Source of the DNA: Byssovorax sp.
GTDB lineage: Bacteria; Myxococcota_A; Polyangia; Polyangiales; Polyangiaceae
DNA: 64,000 nucleotides
Direction of reading: 5' to 3'
Assembly (NCBI GenBank): GCA_025362495.1
Contig: JANYGI010000007.1
Location: forward strand, 34,053-98,052
Shown here: one piece after another, positions 8,991 to 18,364 of the stretch
Layout of the letters: each line of letters begins with the position of its first letter
How positions within the stretch are numbered: the first letter of the stretch is position 1
The notes under the pieces: model-generated
Told to the model about the DNA's origin: nothing
What the model saw: only the letters and a program-made list of their open reading frames with translations
Database searches by the model: none
Made by a program: the position numbers and the translations under genes

Positions 8991-10466
8991 GTGCGCGCAC
9001 TCGGCGGGTACGTGTGTCCGCGCTGCCGCCATCGGCTACAGAGCCTCCCCGACGCCACGGTGACGCCGCACCGATCGATCCCGCGCTGCCCGAACGATGG
9101 GTACGCCCTGATCCCCGCCGAGAGCCTCGCCGACGCGGACGGCGACCCGTTCCTCGGCGTCACCGTGGCCGATCGCTTCGTGATCACGGGCCGCCTCGGC
9201 GCCGGCTCGATGGGCACGGTGTACCGCGCGCGCCAGGAGGCCGTCGGCCGCGACGTCGCCGTGAAGATCCTCCGCGCCGATCGCGCCTTCGACGCCCAGG
9301 CCAAGGCCCGCTTCTCGCGCGAGGCCCGGGCGATGAGCCTCCTCACGTCGCCGCACACCGTCACGGTCTTCGACTTCGGCGAGGTCCCCGAACCCCACGT
9401 CGACGAGCTCGCGCTCGGCGGCGCGTCGCTCTACCTGGCGATGGAAATGCTCGAGGGCGAGTCGCTCGGCGATCGCCTCAAGCGCCGCTCGCGCATCGAC
9501 GTCGCCGGCGCCGTCCGCATCGTGCGCGAGGCGCTGCTCTCGCTCGAAGAGGCGCACGACAAGAGCATCATTCACCGGGATCTCAAGCCCGATAACCTCT
9601 TCCTCGCGCGCGGCCCCGGCGGCGAGACCGACGAGATCTGCAAGGTGCTCGACTTCGGGATCGCCAAGATCCAGAGCGAGCCCTCGTCGGTCGACGCGCT
9701 GGAGACGCAGGCGGGCACGGTGTTCGGCACCCCGCGGTACATGTCGCCCGAGCAGGCGCAGGGCCGCCCCCTCGACGCGCGCAGCGATCTCTATTCGCTC
9801 GGCGTCTTGCTCTACCAGATGCTCGTCGGGCGCCCGCCCTTCGTCGACGAAGACGCCGTCGTGGTCATGGCCCGGCACATCAAGACGGTGCCGATCGCGC
9901 CCGACGTCGCGGCGCCCGACGCCGGGATCGGCGCGGCCCTCTCGCGCGTGGTGATGCGCACGCTCGCCAAGGATCCCGAGGGGCGGCCCGACTCCGCGCG
10001 GCACCTGATCGCCGAGCTCGATCACGCGCTCGCCGAGGGGCCGACACCCGGTCTCCGCGAGGCCGGCGCGGCGAGCGTCACCGGCGAGCTCGCGGTCGTG
10101 AGCGAGGACGACGCGCCCCACCCACGCGCGCCGACCCAGCGCGCGCGCCGCGCCTGGATCGTCGCTCTCGGCGCGGCTATCGCGGCGTCGGGCTTCGTCG
10201 TGCTCGGGCCGCTCGGCGCCACGCGCGGCGGCCCGCTCGCCCGCGCCGAGCTCGCGCACCTGATCCTGCTCCGCCTCCAGACGGCGCGCGCCGAGGCCCT
10301 CACGGCGACCGCGACCCCGGCGATCGCGCCCGCGCCCTCGACGAGCCCTTCGGCGTCACCGGCCGACGCCGCCCCGCCGCCCGCCGCGTCGGCCCCGGGC
10401 CGCAACGTCGCCGCGCCGGCGAAGAAGGGTATCTCGCCGCACCGCGGATACACGCGCTTCGACTGA
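8991..10466 (+). CDS. Pkn-type serine/threonine protein kinase with N-terminal Cys motif
   Basis: GTG start in the 7956..10466 frame; CPRCRHRL...CPNDGYAL; GRLGAGSMGTVY, HRDLKPDNLF, DFGIAK, TPRYMSPEQAQG. Confidence 0.9.
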   Translation: MRALGGYVCPRCRHRLQSLPDATVTPHRSIPRCPNDGYALIPAESLADADGDPFLGVTVADRFVITGRLGAGSMGTVYRARQEAVGRDVAVKILRADRAFDAQAKARFSREARAMSLLTSPHTVTVFDFGEVPEPHVDELALGGASLYLAMEMLEGESLGDRLKRRSRIDVAGAVRIVREALLSLEEAHDKSIIHRDLKPDNLFLARGPGGETDEICKVLDFGIAKIQSEPSSVDALETQAGTVFGTPRYMSPEQAQGRPLDARSDLYSLGVLLYQMLVGRPPFVDEDAVVVMARHIKTVPIAPDVAAPDAGIGAALSRVVMRTLAKDPEGRPDSARHLIAELDHALAEGPTPGLREAGAASVTGELAVVSEDDAPHPRAPTQRARRAWIVALGAAIAASGFVVLGPLGATRGGPLARAELAHLILLRLQTARAEALTATATPAIAPAPSTSPSASPADAAPPPAASAPGRNVAAPAKKGISPHRGYTRFD

Positions 10467-10472
10467 GAGAAC

Positions 10473-10494
10473 AGGCCTCGCGAGAAAGAGGCCT
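10473..10494 (+). terminator. hairpin just after the kinase stop
   Basis: aggcctc-gcgagaaa-gaggcct 7-bp stem; no T run. Confidence 0.4.
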
Positions 10495-10680
10495 TGACAT
10501 CACTCCACGGCTCGTAAACACTCGCGTTCGTAACTCATGCTCTCCTGTCGAATCCTCAGCGCTTCCTCCAGGCCAGACGCCGATCGGGGCTATCCCGATC
10601 CGGCAGGGTGCTCCATGGCCTGATCCCCGGCGGATCGCGGCAAGAAGCCCCCTCCCGGAAGCCCCGGCAGGGGGCTTCGT
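10494..10680 (+). ncRNA. candidate structured RNA: small RNA or 5' leader of the RNA ligase gene
   Basis: TTGACA at 10494; stem caggcca(10569-10575)/tggcctg(10616-10622); inner gatcggg-gctat-cccgatc (10582-10600); 3' hairpin gaagccccct/agggggcttc (10644-10678). Confidence 0.35.
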
Positions 10681-10849
10681 CGTTTGTCCTCACGCCCTCG
10701 CAACGCGCCGCAGGAGAGCCACTCTCGCGCGACATCGCTCCTTGAAACCGGTCGGCCCCCAAGGGCCCTCCGGGAGGGGAGGGGTGCGCCTTTCAACTCA
10801 TCATCAACTCTCCCGAGCGCCGCCGGTATCCTCGCGTCGCACTCGAGCC

Positions 10850-11815
10850 ATGAGCGAATTTCACGTCGAGACACTCCGCGTCGGCCCCGTCGAGAAGCAC
10901 CCCAACGCCGACTCTCTCTCCATCACCCGGGTCCACGACTACCCGGTCATCCTCCGCACCGACGAATTCAAGGAAGGCGATCTCGCGGTCTACGTGCCGG
11001 TCGACTCGGTGGTGCCCGCCGGCGATCCGCGCTGGGCTTTCCTCGGCGAGCACCGGCGCATCCAGGCGCGGCGGCTGCGCGGCATCTTCAGCATGGGTCT
11101 GCTCACCGCGGCGCCGCCCGGCGCGGTGGAGGGCCAGGACGTGCGCGCGCTGCTCGGCATCACGAAGTACGAGCCGCCCGAGCCCCCGGCCGAGGGCGAG
11201 GACGAGCTCGATCCCGGCTTCTTCCCCGCCTACAGCGATCTCGAAGCGGTGCGCCGCTTCCCCGACGTGCTGGCCGAGGGCGAAGAGGTGGTGCTCACCG
11301 AGAAGGTCCACGGCGCCAACGCGCGTTACCTGTTCCACGAAGGCCGCCTGTGGGTCGGGAGCCACACGCGGATCAAGCGCCGTGATCCGAAGAACCTCTG
11401 GTGGAAGCCGGCGATCGCCCTGGATCTCGAGCGTCGACTCGCGGCCTTCCCCGGCGTCGCGATCTACGGTGAGGTCTACGGCAAGGTCCAGGATCTCCGC
11501 TACGGGGCCAGGGACGACGGCGTCTCGCTGGTGCTCTTCGACGCGCAGAACGTCGCGACGCGGAGCTACCTCGACTACGACGACTTCCTCGCGCTGGCGC
11601 GGGCCCTCGAGCTCCCGACCGTGCCGCTGCTCCACCGCGGCCCGTGGAGCCAGGATCTCCGCGCGCTCTCCAACGGACCGACAGTGATCGGCGGCGGCGC
11701 TCACTGCCGCGAGGGCTTCGTGGCGCGGCCGGTGAAGGAGCGCTTCGACGAGCGGGTCGGGCGGGTGGCCCTCAAGCTCCACGGCGAGGACTACTTGCTG
11801 CGCAAATCCCGGTGA
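10850..11815 (+). CDS. RNA ligase family protein (Rnl5/DraRnl-like architecture)
   Basis: ligase motif I EKVHGANARY; N-terminal OB-like VGPVEKHPNADSLSITRV; C-terminal EGFVARP...VALKLHGEDYLLRK. Confidence 0.8.
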   Translation: MSEFHVETLRVGPVEKHPNADSLSITRVHDYPVILRTDEFKEGDLAVYVPVDSVVPAGDPRWAFLGEHRRIQARRLRGIFSMGLLTAAPPGAVEGQDVRALLGITKYEPPEPPAEGEDELDPGFFPAYSDLEAVRRFPDVLAEGEEVVLTEKVHGANARYLFHEGRLWVGSHTRIKRRDPKNLWWKPAIALDLERRLAAFPGVAIYGEVYGKVQDLRYGARDDGVSLVLFDAQNVATRSYLDYDDFLALARALELPTVPLLHRGPWSQDLRALSNGPTVIGGGAHCREGFVARPVKERFDERVGRVALKLHGEDYLLRKSR

Positions 11816-11825
11816 TCCGCGGCGA

Positions 11826-11978
11826 TCAGGCGGCCCTGCGCTCGTCGCCGAGCGGAGGCTCGCGCTCGGCTCGCTCGAAGTAGAAATCGGGATCGCACGC
11901 GAGGCACCCGCACCGCGGCGGGTGCTCCAGCGTGGTGTCGGCTTCGTCCTGCCAGTCGATGTCGTCGCGCTCGTACAT
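11826..11978 (-). CDS. small Cys-containing protein (50 aa)
   Basis: MYERDDIDWQDEADTTLEHPPRCGCLACDPDFYFERAEREPPLGDERRAA; short acidic ORF. Confidence 0.4.
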   Translation of the reverse strand: MYERDDIDWQDEADTTLEHPPRCGCLACDPDFYFERAEREPPLGDERRAA

Positions 11979-12195
11979 GGCGTCCTCCCGGCTCGGCGTC
12001 CCGCTCTCGGTGCAGGGGATCCTGAGCCCGCGGCGGCCGCGAAGCCATGTCCTCCGCCGGGCAATGTGGACGAGATATGTCCATCCGGAGACGCGGGAAA
12101 ATGGGCATTGAATGTCCGACCGTCGACTCCGAGGGGCAGGCGCGCCCGTTGCTGGTGCCCCGGGCGTGCCCCGGGGCCGCGCAGCTCTTGCCCTC

Positions 12196-13392
12196 ATGTC
12201 CGCCGCGCCCGTGCGTCGGCTGGTCCTCGCCGCCGCGGCGCCGGCCCTCGCCGCGATGGCGATCGGATGCTCGATCCGCGCCGAAACGAAGCCTGACGGA
12301 GCCGGTGGCTCGCCGTCGAACCACGGGAGGGGGCGCGGCGCGCTGGGCCACCGCGGCGTCCGCGAGAGCCCCTCGGCGAGCCTTTCCACCAGCGCCGCGA
12401 GCGCGGTCAGCAGCGGCCCGAGCGGGGCCACGAGCAGCGCGGCCAGCGGGGGCGTCGTCGACGCGTGTGATCCCGACGAGCCCGTCGACACGTCGCCGGA
12501 TGTACCGCCCGTGCTCTCGGCGACCGGGCTCTATCAAGACGTCGCCACGAAGAAGCTCGCGCCTCACGTCCTCCCGTTCGCGCCGCAGTTCCCGCTCTGG
12601 TCCGACGGCGCCGAGAAGAGCCGCTGGGTCCACCTGCCCGCCTGCGCGAAGATCGACACCGGCGACATGGACCACTGGCAGGTGCCCGTCGGGACCAAGA
12701 TCTGGAAAGAGTTCGTCGTCGGCGGGGCGCGGGTAGAGACGCGCTACATCCATCGCTGGGGCCCGGATTCAAACGATTTCGTCTTTCAATCGTACCAGTG
12801 GAACGCGGGCGCGACCGAGGCGACGGCGGCCGACAAGGACGGCATCAAGGACGCGAACGGCACGACGCACGATATCCCCGGCGTGTGGGAGTGCGTCGTC
12901 TGCCACGGCCACACCGAGGAGCGCGTGCTCGGCCTCGGCGCGATCCAGCTCAGCCACGCGGGGCCGGGGCTGACGATCGAATCGCTGAGCGCGGCCGGGC
13001 GGCTCACGGTGCCGAGCGCGGCCTTCGTGGTCCCCGGCGACGCGACGACGCGCGCGGCCCTCGGGTATCTCCACGGCAACTGCGCGCACTGCCACAACCC
13101 GTCGCCGAAGGCCGAGTGGTTCACGCGCCCGTTCAGCTTGAAGCTCTTCACCAGGGCGACCACGGTCGCGCAGACGGACGCGGTCGTGACCGGCGTCGGC
13201 GTCGCGCCGGAGAAGTTCGTTCACCCGGGGATCACCGCGCGGATCGCGGCCGGCGATCCCGCGGCGAGCTGCGTCGCGTACCGGATGAGCACGCGCGGAT
13301 CGCCCGACGCGATGCCCGCGCTCGGCAGCGAGATCGTCGATCCGGCCGGCGTCGCGCTGATCACCGGCTGGATCCGCGGGCTCGCGCCGTGA
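12196..13392 (+). CDS. putative haem-binding lipoprotein with two CxxCH motifs
   Basis: lipobox-like AMAIGC; CVVCHGH and CAHCHNP. Confidence 0.7.
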   Translation: MSAAPVRRLVLAAAAPALAAMAIGCSIRAETKPDGAGGSPSNHGRGRGALGHRGVRESPSASLSTSAASAVSSGPSGATSSAASGGVVDACDPDEPVDTSPDVPPVLSATGLYQDVATKKLAPHVLPFAPQFPLWSDGAEKSRWVHLPACAKIDTGDMDHWQVPVGTKIWKEFVVGGARVETRYIHRWGPDSNDFVFQSYQWNAGATEATAADKDGIKDANGTTHDIPGVWECVVCHGHTEERVLGLGAIQLSHAGPGLTIESLSAAGRLTVPSAAFVVPGDATTRAALGYLHGNCAHCHNPSPKAEWFTRPFSLKLFTRATTVAQTDAVVTGVGVAPEKFVHPGITARIAAGDPAASCVAYRMSTRGSPDAMPALGSEIVDPAGVALITGWIRGLAP

Positions 13393-13536
13393 AGCGTATC
13401 CGGGCCTGACACCACGTCGCGCATGGATACGCCGCCAGGCGATCATCGAGGCAAATTCCCGGTGTTTCGCGGTGGCCCGCTCCGTGCTGAAGGAGTGTCC
13501 AGAGCCTGACGATACAGAGCTCGACCGGAGACCATC

Positions 13537-13902
13537 ATGAACCTCAAGGCACTGTTCCTCGCTGTCGCCCTCTCGCTCCCGTTCGCCGCCGCCGCCACCA
13601 CCGTGTCGAGCATCGCGAGCGCCGATCCGCTCCCCGCGGCCCAGGCCACGAAGGAGAATCACATCGCCGAGGGGCAGCGCGGTGAGCACGCGAAGGGGGA
13701 TCACGCGAAGGGTGAGCACCGCAAGGGTGAGCATGGCAAGGGCCACCACGCGAAGGGCGGTCACCGCCGCGGCGAGCACCGCAAGGGCGAGCACGGCAAG
13801 GGCGCGCGACGCGGCAAGGGCGAGCGCGGCAAGGGCGGGCGCGAGCATGGGCCGCGCGCGAACGGCCCGGGACGCCGCGAGGGCGGGCCGGCGAAGCGCT
13901 GA
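13537..13902 (+). CDS. secreted His/Lys/Gly repeat protein
   Basis: signal peptide then GEHAKGDHAKGEHRKGEHGKGHHAKGGHRRGEHRKGEHGKG. Confidence 0.7.
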   Translation: MNLKALFLAVALSLPFAAAATTVSSIASADPLPAAQATKENHIAEGQRGEHAKGDHAKGEHRKGEHGKGHHAKGGHRRGEHRKGEHGKGARRGKGERGKGGREHGPRANGPGRREGGPAKR

Positions 13903-13927
13903 AGTCGAGACCATCAGCACCCGACTT

Positions 13928-13976
13928 GCCGGGGCGCCTGGGACGTGAAAGCGGCCCGGAGCGCCCCGGCCTTTTT
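13928..13976 (+). terminator. intrinsic terminator
   Basis: gccggggcgc (13928-13937) / gcgccccggc (13961-13970), 10-bp perfect stem followed by CTTTTT. Confidence 0.85.
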
Positions 13977-14019
13977 GCGTGAGCACTCCCCGAGAAATCC
14001 TGCTTCTCTGCGCCCTCGC

Positions 14020-15477
14020 ATGATGTCCCTCCGCCAGCGGCTCGTCCTGGTGCTCGTGCTCGGGCTCTCGACGCTCGTGATCGCGCTCGTGGCGATCGGG
14101 CACGTCTTCATCTCGGCCGACGACGCGCGCGAGCGAGCCGCCGAAGCCAACGCCGAGGTCGGCGCGCAGACGCTGGTCGACGCGCTCCTGGCGCGGGGGC
14201 CGGGCGCGGCGGCGGCGGAGATCGATCTCGAGCAGCGGCGCGCCCTCCGATCGATCGTCGGCTCCAACGCCGGCGGCGCGGGCGGCTACTGCCTGCGCGA
14301 CAAGGGCGAGATCGTGGCCTCGGCCAGCCGGCCCTGGGCCGTCGACGCGCGCAAGCCCGGCCGCGTCTCCGAGCAGCACGTCCTCGCCCCCGATCTGCGC
14401 GAGGCCGTGGAGCGAATTTGCCGCGAAGCCAAGCCCGGCGACACCGCCCAGGCCCGCGTCGATCACCCGCGCGATCTGGCGATCCTCGCGGCTATCCCGG
14501 CGGGCGACAGGCTCGCGGCGTGGTTCATCACCCGCGTACGCACCCAGTCGGGGCGCGAGGTCGGCTCGTGGCCGATCGAGATCGTGGCTCTCGCCGTCGC
14601 GGCGCTGGCGCTCGTCGGCGTCGCGGCCGACGCCATGCTCGCGCTCCGCCGCGGCGCCGCCGATCTCCGCACGGCGCTGGTGCAGCTCGAGGGCGATCTC
14701 CGCGCGCCGGTGCCGCGCCCGCGCGCCCGCGAGCTGCGCGAGATCGCCGCCGGCCTGGAGACGATGGCCGCGCACCTCGCCGACGCCCGCGATCGCGAGC
14801 GCGCGCTCGAGGCGACGCTGTCGCGCGATCAGCGCCTCGCCGCGCTCGGACGCGTCGCCGCGGGCGTGGCGCACGAGGTACGCAACCCGCTCGCGGGGAT
14901 GAAGCTTCGTCTCGATCTGCTCAAGCGATCCGGCGAGCTCGGCGTCGAGTCCGACGAAGACGTGGCCGCGTGCCTCGGCGAGATCGATCGCCTGAACCGC
15001 CTCGTCGAGTCGCTGCTCTCGGCGAGCCGCACCAAGGGCGGCGAGGCCCATGCCGTCGATCTCGCCGCGCTCGGCGACGAGCGGATCGCCCGCGCCGCGC
15101 TCGTCGCCGACGCCGCCGGCGTGCGCCTCCGCCGCGAGGGAACCGCCTCGGCGATGACCGATCGCGACGTCCTCGCCGCGGCGCTCGACAACCTGCTGCG
15201 CAACGCGATCGAGGCCAGCCCGCGCGGCAGCGAGATCGTGATCCGCGTCGGCGACGTCGACGGAGCGCCGTCGATCGCCGTCGACGACGCCGGCCCGGGG
15301 ATCCCGGAGGAGCGCCGCGCCGAGCTGTTCGAGCCCTTCTTCACGACCAAGCCCGAGGGCACGGGCCTCGGCCTCTGGATCTCGCGGCTGCTCCTCGAAG
15401 GGAAGGGCGCGAGCCTCGGCTATGCGCGCGAGGACGGCCGCACGCGGATGACGATCCGCTTCGCTGCCGCGGGATGA
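14020..15477 (+). CDS. sensor histidine kinase (orphan)
   Basis: GRVAAGVAHEVRNPLAGMKLRLDLLKR, LLRNAIEASPRG, DDAGPGIPEE, GTGLGLWIS; periplasmic N-terminal region. Confidence 0.93.
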   Translation: MMSLRQRLVLVLVLGLSTLVIALVAIGHVFISADDARERAAEANAEVGAQTLVDALLARGPGAAAAEIDLEQRRALRSIVGSNAGGAGGYCLRDKGEIVASASRPWAVDARKPGRVSEQHVLAPDLREAVERICREAKPGDTAQARVDHPRDLAILAAIPAGDRLAAWFITRVRTQSGREVGSWPIEIVALAVAALALVGVAADAMLALRRGAADLRTALVQLEGDLRAPVPRPRARELREIAAGLETMAAHLADARDRERALEATLSRDQRLAALGRVAAGVAHEVRNPLAGMKLRLDLLKRSGELGVESDEDVAACLGEIDRLNRLVESLLSASRTKGGEAHAVDLAALGDERIARAALVADAAGVRLRREGTASAMTDRDVLAAALDNLLRNAIEASPRGSEIVIRVGDVDGAPSIAVDDAGPGIPEERRAELFEPFFTTKPEGTGLGLWISRLLLEGKGASLGYAREDGRTRMTIRFAAAG

Positions 15478-15512
15478 TCTCGACGCCGCGGGCCCCGTGA
15501 TAGCGTCCCGCC

Positions 15513-16559
15513 GTGATGACGCGCGACGAAGAAACGACGAGCGACGCTGGCGGAGATCCGCGCGCCTACGCGGCGTGGGCCGCGAAGAGTCGTCCCTCGA
15601 TCGAGGCGCGCAGGGCGCGTCGTGAGGCCGCGCTCGCCCACGTCACGCGATGGAAAGAGCCACTGCGGGCGGCGATTTTGCGCACCCACGGCATCGTCGT
15701 CCCCGACGGCCTCTTCGCTTACTGGGGCTTCGCGCGCAGCCTCGATCCCGACGCCCGCGCCGCGCTCCACGACATCGGCGTGGGCCCCGGAGGCCTCGTC
15801 GAAGTCTTCGATGCCCTCGTCGCGGCCTCTGCCGATCCCGCGCGCCTCGGCACCCTCGGCGGCCTCGATGTTCGCCTGGAGAGCCGCTATTACCGCGATC
15901 CCCCGGAGCTCTTCACGTTCGCCTACGGCACCACCGACGGCCTGCACTACGGCCTCTGGTTCGACGACGCGCGCCTCGCGCCGCAGGGGATCGGCTCGTA
16001 TTACGCGCACGCCGAGGGCGGCATCGCGCTCGATCGACTCTCACCGCTCCAGCTCGTGCGCGACGAGGCCCAGCAGTATCAAGAGGTCATGGACGAAGGC
16101 GAGGCGCTCGCCGAGGTCGAAGAGCCCGAGTTCCGCGACATCCTCCGCTTCCGCGCCGAGGTGCTGCTGGAGTCGCTCGACGACTGGGCCGCTGGCGGCG
16201 GCGGCAGCGCGGAGGACGATCCTCGGCTCGCGCCGGAAGTGCCGCGGTTGGCGACGGCCGATGGGGCAGGGGCCTTCGCGCCGGGATCGCCCGCGGCGAC
16301 TGGCATTCTCGCGGACGACTCCACAGCTCTCGTCGACAGGGCAGCAGAAGCGCTGAAACGAGGTGATCCTGGAGAGCTGCTCTGCCTCGGGCGCGACCTC
16401 GCCTGGGGCTCTGCGCGTAGCCGAACGCGGGAGATCCTCGCGCGCGAGCTGCTCGTGCGAGCCTATCGCGCGCTCGGCCGCGAGGCGCTCGCGGCGATCG
16501 CCGAGCTGCACGCGGAAAACCGGCAGCTCGGCTCCGTCGCGGTCCTGACCCGCGGGTGA
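15513..16559 (+). CDS. hypothetical protein
   Basis: 348 aa ORF with coding-like codon usage; no recognised domain. Confidence 0.7.
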   Translation: MMTRDEETTSDAGGDPRAYAAWAAKSRPSIEARRARREAALAHVTRWKEPLRAAILRTHGIVVPDGLFAYWGFARSLDPDARAALHDIGVGPGGLVEVFDALVAASADPARLGTLGGLDVRLESRYYRDPPELFTFAYGTTDGLHYGLWFDDARLAPQGIGSYYAHAEGGIALDRLSPLQLVRDEAQQYQEVMDEGEALAEVEEPEFRDILRFRAEVLLESLDDWAAGGGGSAEDDPRLAPEVPRLATADGAGAFAPGSPAATGILADDSTALVDRAAEALKRGDPGELLCLGRDLAWGSARSRTREILARELLVRAYRALGREALAAIAELHAENRQLGSVAVLTRG

Positions 16560-16565
16560 AGCGCT

Positions 16566-17150
16566 CTACGTGGCGCTGAAGACCTTGAGATAGATCTCGT
16601 CCACCCGCAGCGCGACTCCGCACGACGCGAGGGTCAGAGTCCCGCCGGGGAGCGTATCGTGCAGCTCCCAGACGCCGTTCTCGCCCCGGATGTAGTGCTC
16701 GATCCATACCGCGTCTTGCGCCACGAGCACATAGTCCTGCAAGGTGGGGATCGTGCGGTAGTTCCGGAATTTCTTCCCGCGATCGTCCCGCTCGGTGCTG
16801 TCGGAGAGCACCTCGACGATCACCGTCGGATTGAGCAACGAGGGCGGCTCGCCCGCCTCGTACTCGGCCTCGCCACACATGACGAGGACATCAGGGTACG
16901 TGTAGAGGCCAGTCGCCGGGACCCTCACGCGTTGATCCGACGCGCGCGCCCGGCAGGGCTTGTCGCGGAGAGCCTCTCGCAGCTCCCCGAGCACGTTGGC
17001 GACGATGTCGTTGTGCGCCGGGCTGGCGCCCGCCATAGCGAAGATCTCGCCGTCCCGGTACTCGTGCCGCGTGGGTTGAGCTTGCTCCCAGGCGAGATAC
17101 TCCTCGGGGGTCCACTTCCTGGTCGATGCTGCTTCGCCCATGGTGCGCAT
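16566..17150 (-). CDS. Uma2 family (DUF820-type) putative endonuclease
   Basis: WTPEEYLAWEQAQPTRHEYRDGEIFAMAGASPAHNDIVANV...TYPDVLVMCGE...PTVIVEVLSDSTERDDRGKKF. Confidence 0.9.
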   Translation of the reverse strand: MRTMGEAASTRKWTPEEYLAWEQAQPTRHEYRDGEIFAMAGASPAHNDIVANVLGELREALRDKPCRARASDQRVRVPATGLYTYPDVLVMCGEAEYEAGEPPSLLNPTVIVEVLSDSTERDDRGKKFRNYRTIPTLQDYVLVAQDAVWIEHYIRGENGVWELHDTLPGGTLTLASCGVALRVDEIYLKVFSAT

Positions 17151-17211
17151 CTTACCGCGAAACTGGGCCCACGGGGCGCGCCGGTCGCTCGTGCCGACCC
17201 GCGGCGGCCCC

Positions 17212-17370
17212 CACTTCGCCCAGATGGGTTCTGGAGGGTCAGGAAGGACCGCCGACTTCGCCCAGGCGCGCTCCGGAGGCTTCAGAGGGCCCGCCGACTT
17301 CGCCCAGAGGCGTTCTGGAGGCTCCAGAGGGCCCGACGACCTCGCCCAGGCGTGCGCTGGAGGCTCCGGA
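17212..17370. repeat. about four copies of an imperfect 42-bp tandem repeat
   Basis: ACTTCGCCCAG landmark at 17213, 17255, 17297, 17339 (constant 42-bp period) with GGAGGCTCCAGAGGGCCC interior. Confidence 0.85.
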
Positions 17371-17383
17371 AGACCAGTTTTCG

Positions 17384-18139
17384 CTATTTGACGGCCGGTT
17401 CAGGCGACGTCTTGTCTTCGGCGTCGGTCGCGGTCTGGCCCGGCCTTCGGGTCGAGGGGCGCACCCTCGCCGCGAGGTCCGCCTTGCCCGCGACGCGGAG
17501 GAGGCCTGTCAGCGTCGTCGCCACGCCGCTGAAGGTCTCGTCGTAGGCAGCCATGGCTTGATTCTTCGTATCGAGCGTCGCCTGCGCCTCGCGGAGCTCG
17601 CGAGCCACGCCTTTGAGGTGGGTATCGAGCATGGCGCTGTGCTCTTGCAACGCGCTCGTGGTCTCGGCGATATCCAGCTTGGCGCCCTTGATCCGCGGGG
17701 CAGGGAGCTTGACGCGCCCGAGCTGGGTTGCGACCTCGCCGGCAAAGCGAGAGAGCACGACGGGATCCTCGGGCGTGGGCCCGGCGAACACCGCACGTGC
17801 CGTGGCGCCCCCGTAGACGCCGGTGAGCACCTCGCGAAGCTCGATGATCTTGCCGGAGAGGGTGGAAGCCGCCTCGTCTCGCGCTCTGCGGACTGGCTCG
17901 TCGTCGCCGAGCTCGGCTTCGTGCGCGGCGTCGGCTTCGACCATCCGGGTCTTGGAGGCGTCGAGGGCGCGCGAGACGAGCATCAGGAGGAGGCCAATGT
18001 CGGGCAGCGCCTCTCCCTTGGCGAGGTGGGGTTTCAGGACCTTGCTGAGGGCGGTTGCGGCGGCTTCGGAGTGGGTTTCGCCGACGGCGACCACGGCGCG
18101 GGCGCTCTTCTCACGATCGGTGATCTGCTTGGATGCCAT
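17384..18139 (-). CDS. hypothetical protein, probably helical
   Basis: 251 aa, Ala/Glu/Lys-rich helical-looking sequence; no recognised domain. Confidence 0.7.
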   Translation of the reverse strand: MASKQITDREKSARAVVAVGETHSEAAATALSKVLKPHLAKGEALPDIGLLLMLVSRALDASKTRMVEADAAHEAELGDDEPVRRARDEAASTLSGKIIELREVLTGVYGGATARAVFAGPTPEDPVVLSRFAGEVATQLGRVKLPAPRIKGAKLDIAETTSALQEHSAMLDTHLKGVARELREAQATLDTKNQAMAAYDETFSGVATTLTGLLRVAGKADLAARVRPSTRRPGQTATDAEDKTSPEPAVK

Positions 18140-18364
18140 TGCGTTTGATCCTCCCTGTTCATGGGACGACGTGCTGCGAAGATCACGACCAGCCGCCCCG
18201 ACTTATCGACCATACGGATGCTCACATGCTTTCCTCTTTTCAAGCAAGCCAAGACGGAGTTGGCTCCGACGCGGGGCCACGCACGACCGAGCGGGCGCCC
18301 GGCGCGGGGCGAGCAGCGGGACATTGGAGGGGGGCGGGTGCTGCGTGGTAGTGTCCCGCCCGCC

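Noticed and set aside
7956-10466. 836-aa ORF as a single kinase
   Set aside because: First 345 codons are out-of-frame Arg-rich read of the Cys-rich lipoprotein; real kinase start is about 8991
12769-15051. 760-aa minus-strand ORF opposite cytochrome and histidine kinase genes
   Set aside because: Shadow ORF; histidine kinase motifs lie on the + strand
17212-17370. CRISPR-like array
   Set aside because: Repeat units are contiguous with no unique spacers and no cas genes nearby
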